A stretch of 64,000 nt of DNA. Origin: CAKAHY01 sp963522175. GTDB taxonomy: Bacteria; Bacillota; Clostridia; Lachnospirales; Lachnospiraceae. The position numbers and the translations under genes were made by a program. Below are positions 62,392 to 64,000 of the stretch, one piece after another. The DNA lies in assembly GCA_963522175.1 (NCBI GenBank), contig CAUQXC010000003.1, positions 1 through 64,000 of the forward strand, read 5' to 3'. Every line of letters begins with the position of its first letter. The first letter of the stretch is position 1. The notes below the pieces were generated by a model that saw only the letters and a program-made list of their open reading frames with translations, made no database searches and was not told the origin of the DNA.

Positions 62392-63285
62392 TCAAAATTC
62401 TCCCAATAATTTCACTTCTCTTTCAAGCTTGACACCGAATTTGTCATATACCTCTTTTTGTATATGGCATATCAGCTCAAAAATCTCGGAAGCGGAAGCT
62501 TTTCCTTTATTTACCACAAAACCTGCATGCTTATCGGAAACTTGGGCATCTCCTATGCTGTATCCCATAAGTCCTGCATCCGATATAAGCTTACCTGCAA
62601 AATGTCCCTCAGGTCTTTTAAATGTGGAACCTGCACTAGGTAAATCCAAAGGCTGTTTATCTCTTCTTCTAAAATCGAAATCATCCATTTTTTCTTTTAT
62701 TTTCGCATGCTCGCCCTTGGCAAGCTTAATTCTTGCAGATAAAATCACCCTGTTTTTTTCTTCAACATTACTGTGTCTGTATGAAAGCTCCAACTCCTTT
62801 GCAGACAGGTAATTTACACTTAAATCTTCTTCCAAAACTTTGACGCCCAGAAGGATATCCTTCATTTCACCGTCATAGGCACCCGCATTCATAAAAACGG
62901 CACCCCCTACGGTTCCCGGAATACCGCTTGCAAATTCAAAGCCCGTAAGCTCGTTTTCAAGCAAAAACAAAGCAAGCCTTCTCATTAAGGTTCCGGCATG
63001 AGCCTCCACAATATTGTCTTCAAGAAGCGTGATTTTTTTCAGCTTCAGGGTACTGAGAATAAGACCTTCATAGCCCTTGTCGCTAACAAGAAGATCGCTT
63101 CCGTTTCCGATGATATAATACCTAAGTTTATTTTCTTTGCAATATCTTATAATTTTTGCAAGCTCTTCATCGCTTTCGGGTTCGGCAAACATCCTCGCCC
63201 TTCCCCCGGCTTTAAATGTCGTGTGCTTTGACATATCTTCATTTTCTCTGATATTTTTAATTATAGATAAAAGCTCATTTGGCAT
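62392..63285 (-). CDS. murB: UDP-N-acetylenolpyruvoylglucosamine reductase
   Basis: MurB, 297 residues, the type II form found in Gram-positives. It reduces UDP-GlcNAc-enolpyruvate to UDP-MurNAc using FAD and NADPH in peptidoglycan synthesis. Visible motifs are TTFKAGGRARMFAEPES, YIIGNGSDLLVSDKG, GFEFASGIPGTVGGAVFMNAG (FAD site), and PSAGSTFKRPEG with the catalytic Ser. AGGAAG precedes ATG 63285. It stands 24 bases after hprK. Confidence 0.96.
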   Translation of the reverse strand: MPNELLSIIKNIRENEDMSKHTTFKAGGRARMFAEPESDEELAKIIRYCKENKLRYYIIGNGSDLLVSDKGYEGLILSTLKLKKITLLEDNIVEAHAGTLMRRLALFLLENELTGFEFASGIPGTVGGAVFMNAGAYDGEMKDILLGVKVLEEDLSVNYLSAKELELSYRHSNVEEKNRVILSARIKLAKGEHAKIKEKMDDFDFRRRDKQPLDLPSAGSTFKRPEGHFAGKLISDAGLMGYSIGDAQVSDKHAGFVVNKGKASASEIFELICHIQKEVYDKFGVKLEREVKLLGEF

Positions 63286-63309
63286 AATGTACTTCCTTTG
63301 CTTTTCAGG

Positions 63310-64000
63310 CTATTTGTTAAGGTTTGCCTGTACTCTGTTATACAGCTCCTGTGCCGCATTATAACCCATTTTCTTTTGTCTGTGATTTACAGCCGCCGAC
63401 TCGCATATAACCGCAAGGTTACGTCCCGGTCTTATAGGCAGGGTATGGCAAATAACTTTATTTCCGAGATACTCCGTATAATTGTCTTCCAGTCCCAATC
63501 TGTCGTACTCTTTTTCTCTGTTCCACTCTTCAAGCTGTATTACCATGTCTATTTGCTGAGTATCTTTAACACTTCCCACTCCGAATAATGCCTTTACATC
63601 TATTATTCCTATACCTCTGACCTCGATAAAATGCTTTGTAATATCAGGTGCCGAACCTATAAGAGTCTGCTCTGAAACCTTTCTGATCTCAACAACATCA
63701 TCGCTTACAAGTCTGTGTCCGCGTTTGATAAGCTCGAGTGCGGACTCGGACTTACCTATACCGCTGTCACCCGTTATAAGCACTCCTTCGCCGTATATAT
63801 CTACAAGCACTCCGTGTATGCTGATGCTCGGTGCAAGCTTTACCTTAAGCCATCTTATTATTTCAGCCATAATATCCGTCGTCGTCATATCCGTTACGAG
63901 GCAAGGCACTCCATAGTAGTTTGCAAGCTCAAGCATATCCTCATCCGGCTCCTGACTTCTTGCAAAAACAATGCACGGAAGCTTGTATGAGAGTAACTTG
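63310..64000 (-). CDS. hprK: HPr kinase/phosphorylase, 5' end cut by window edge
   Basis: The frame is open through the right edge and lacks about the first third of the protein. The visible part includes LLSYKLPCIVFARSQEPDED before the Walker A motif ITGDSGIGKSESALELI and the family motif EVRGIGIIDVKALFG. HprK phosphorylates HPr and Crh on the regulatory serine, the signal for CcpA-mediated catabolite repression, and reverses it. Having its Crh-like target in the same operon supports the assignment. An internal ATG at 63936 is not the real start. Confidence 0.95.
   Translation of the reverse strand, partial: KLLSYKLPCIVFARSQEPDEDMLELANYYGVPCLVTDMTTTDIMAEIIRWLKVKLAPSISIHGVLVDIYGEGVLITGDSGIGKSESALELIKRGHRLVSDDVVEIRKVSEQTLIGSAPDITKHFIEVRGIGIIDVKALFGVGSVKDTQQIDMVIQLEEWNREKEYDRLGLEDNYTEYLGNKVICHTLPIRPGRNLAVICESAAVNHRQKKMGYNAAQELYNRVQANLNK

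Noticed and set aside
63310..63936. HprK as a complete 208-residue protein starting at 63936
   Set aside because: The frame continues to the window edge with family-typical sequence, so the start lies outside.

Overview
The window looks like a chromosomal segment of a low-GC Gram-positive anaerobe of the Clostridia, most likely a Lachnospiraceae member. The evidence is the presence of both a PolC-type and a DnaE-type replicative polymerase, a Crh/HprK/WhiA/RapZ cluster, a DUF6145 gene between pfkA and dusB, AGGAGG-type ribosome binding sites and TTGACA/TATAAT promoters. Every protein gene I can support is on the minus strand, so the window reads from its right end to its left end. I see no rRNA, tRNA, CRISPR array, integrase or transposase.

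Right part (about 51.7-64 kb), housekeeping: hprK (runs off the window), murB, rapZ, whiA and a Crh/HPr-like gene form one operon closed by a terminator. dnaE follows with its own promoter, then pfkA-DUF6145-dusB and greA-lysS, each with a good promoter. A long hairpin terminator closes lysS.

Accessory island (about 41.9-51.7 kb): seven genes in one tight operon, in transcription order a Vsr endonuclease, a Z1-domain helicase-like protein, a MutL/MORC-like GHKL ATPase, an unassigned 302-residue protein, a probable DUF6339 protein, a PD-(D/E)XK nuclease and a DNA cytosine-5 methyltransferase. This is a restriction/anti-phage module of the MutL-Z1 type (known class, related to Mza systems). It is bracketed by long perfect hairpins, and both borders carry short broken reading frames and AT-rich non-coding DNA. 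The 302-residue gene has no good start codon.

Middle part (about 14.2-41.9 kb): a LURP-one-like gene heads an operon with a cytoplasmic GH3 glycosidase, a GtrA-like flippase and a membrane-anchored GH3 with swapped domain order. Then come an ECF sigma factor with an RsgI/PepSY anti-sigma factor, and a TetR regulator with an ABC exporter pair and two matching operator-like palindromes. pepC-DUF4491, a DUF4234 protein and a TPP-riboswitch-controlled thiT follow. A long phoH-ybeY-DUF3048-flippase-flavoprotein-flavoprotein-DUF896-fthC-ABC-ABC transcription unit completes this part.

Left part (1-14.2 kb): the conserved pyrH-frr-uppS-cdsA-dxr-rseP-ispG-polC cluster (ribosome recycling, undecaprenyl and phospholipid precursors, isoprenoids, replication) carries a glycosyltransferase and a PLP enzyme at its 3' end and stops at a terminator. 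Two exported proteins of unknown function, the first cut by the window edge, complete the window.
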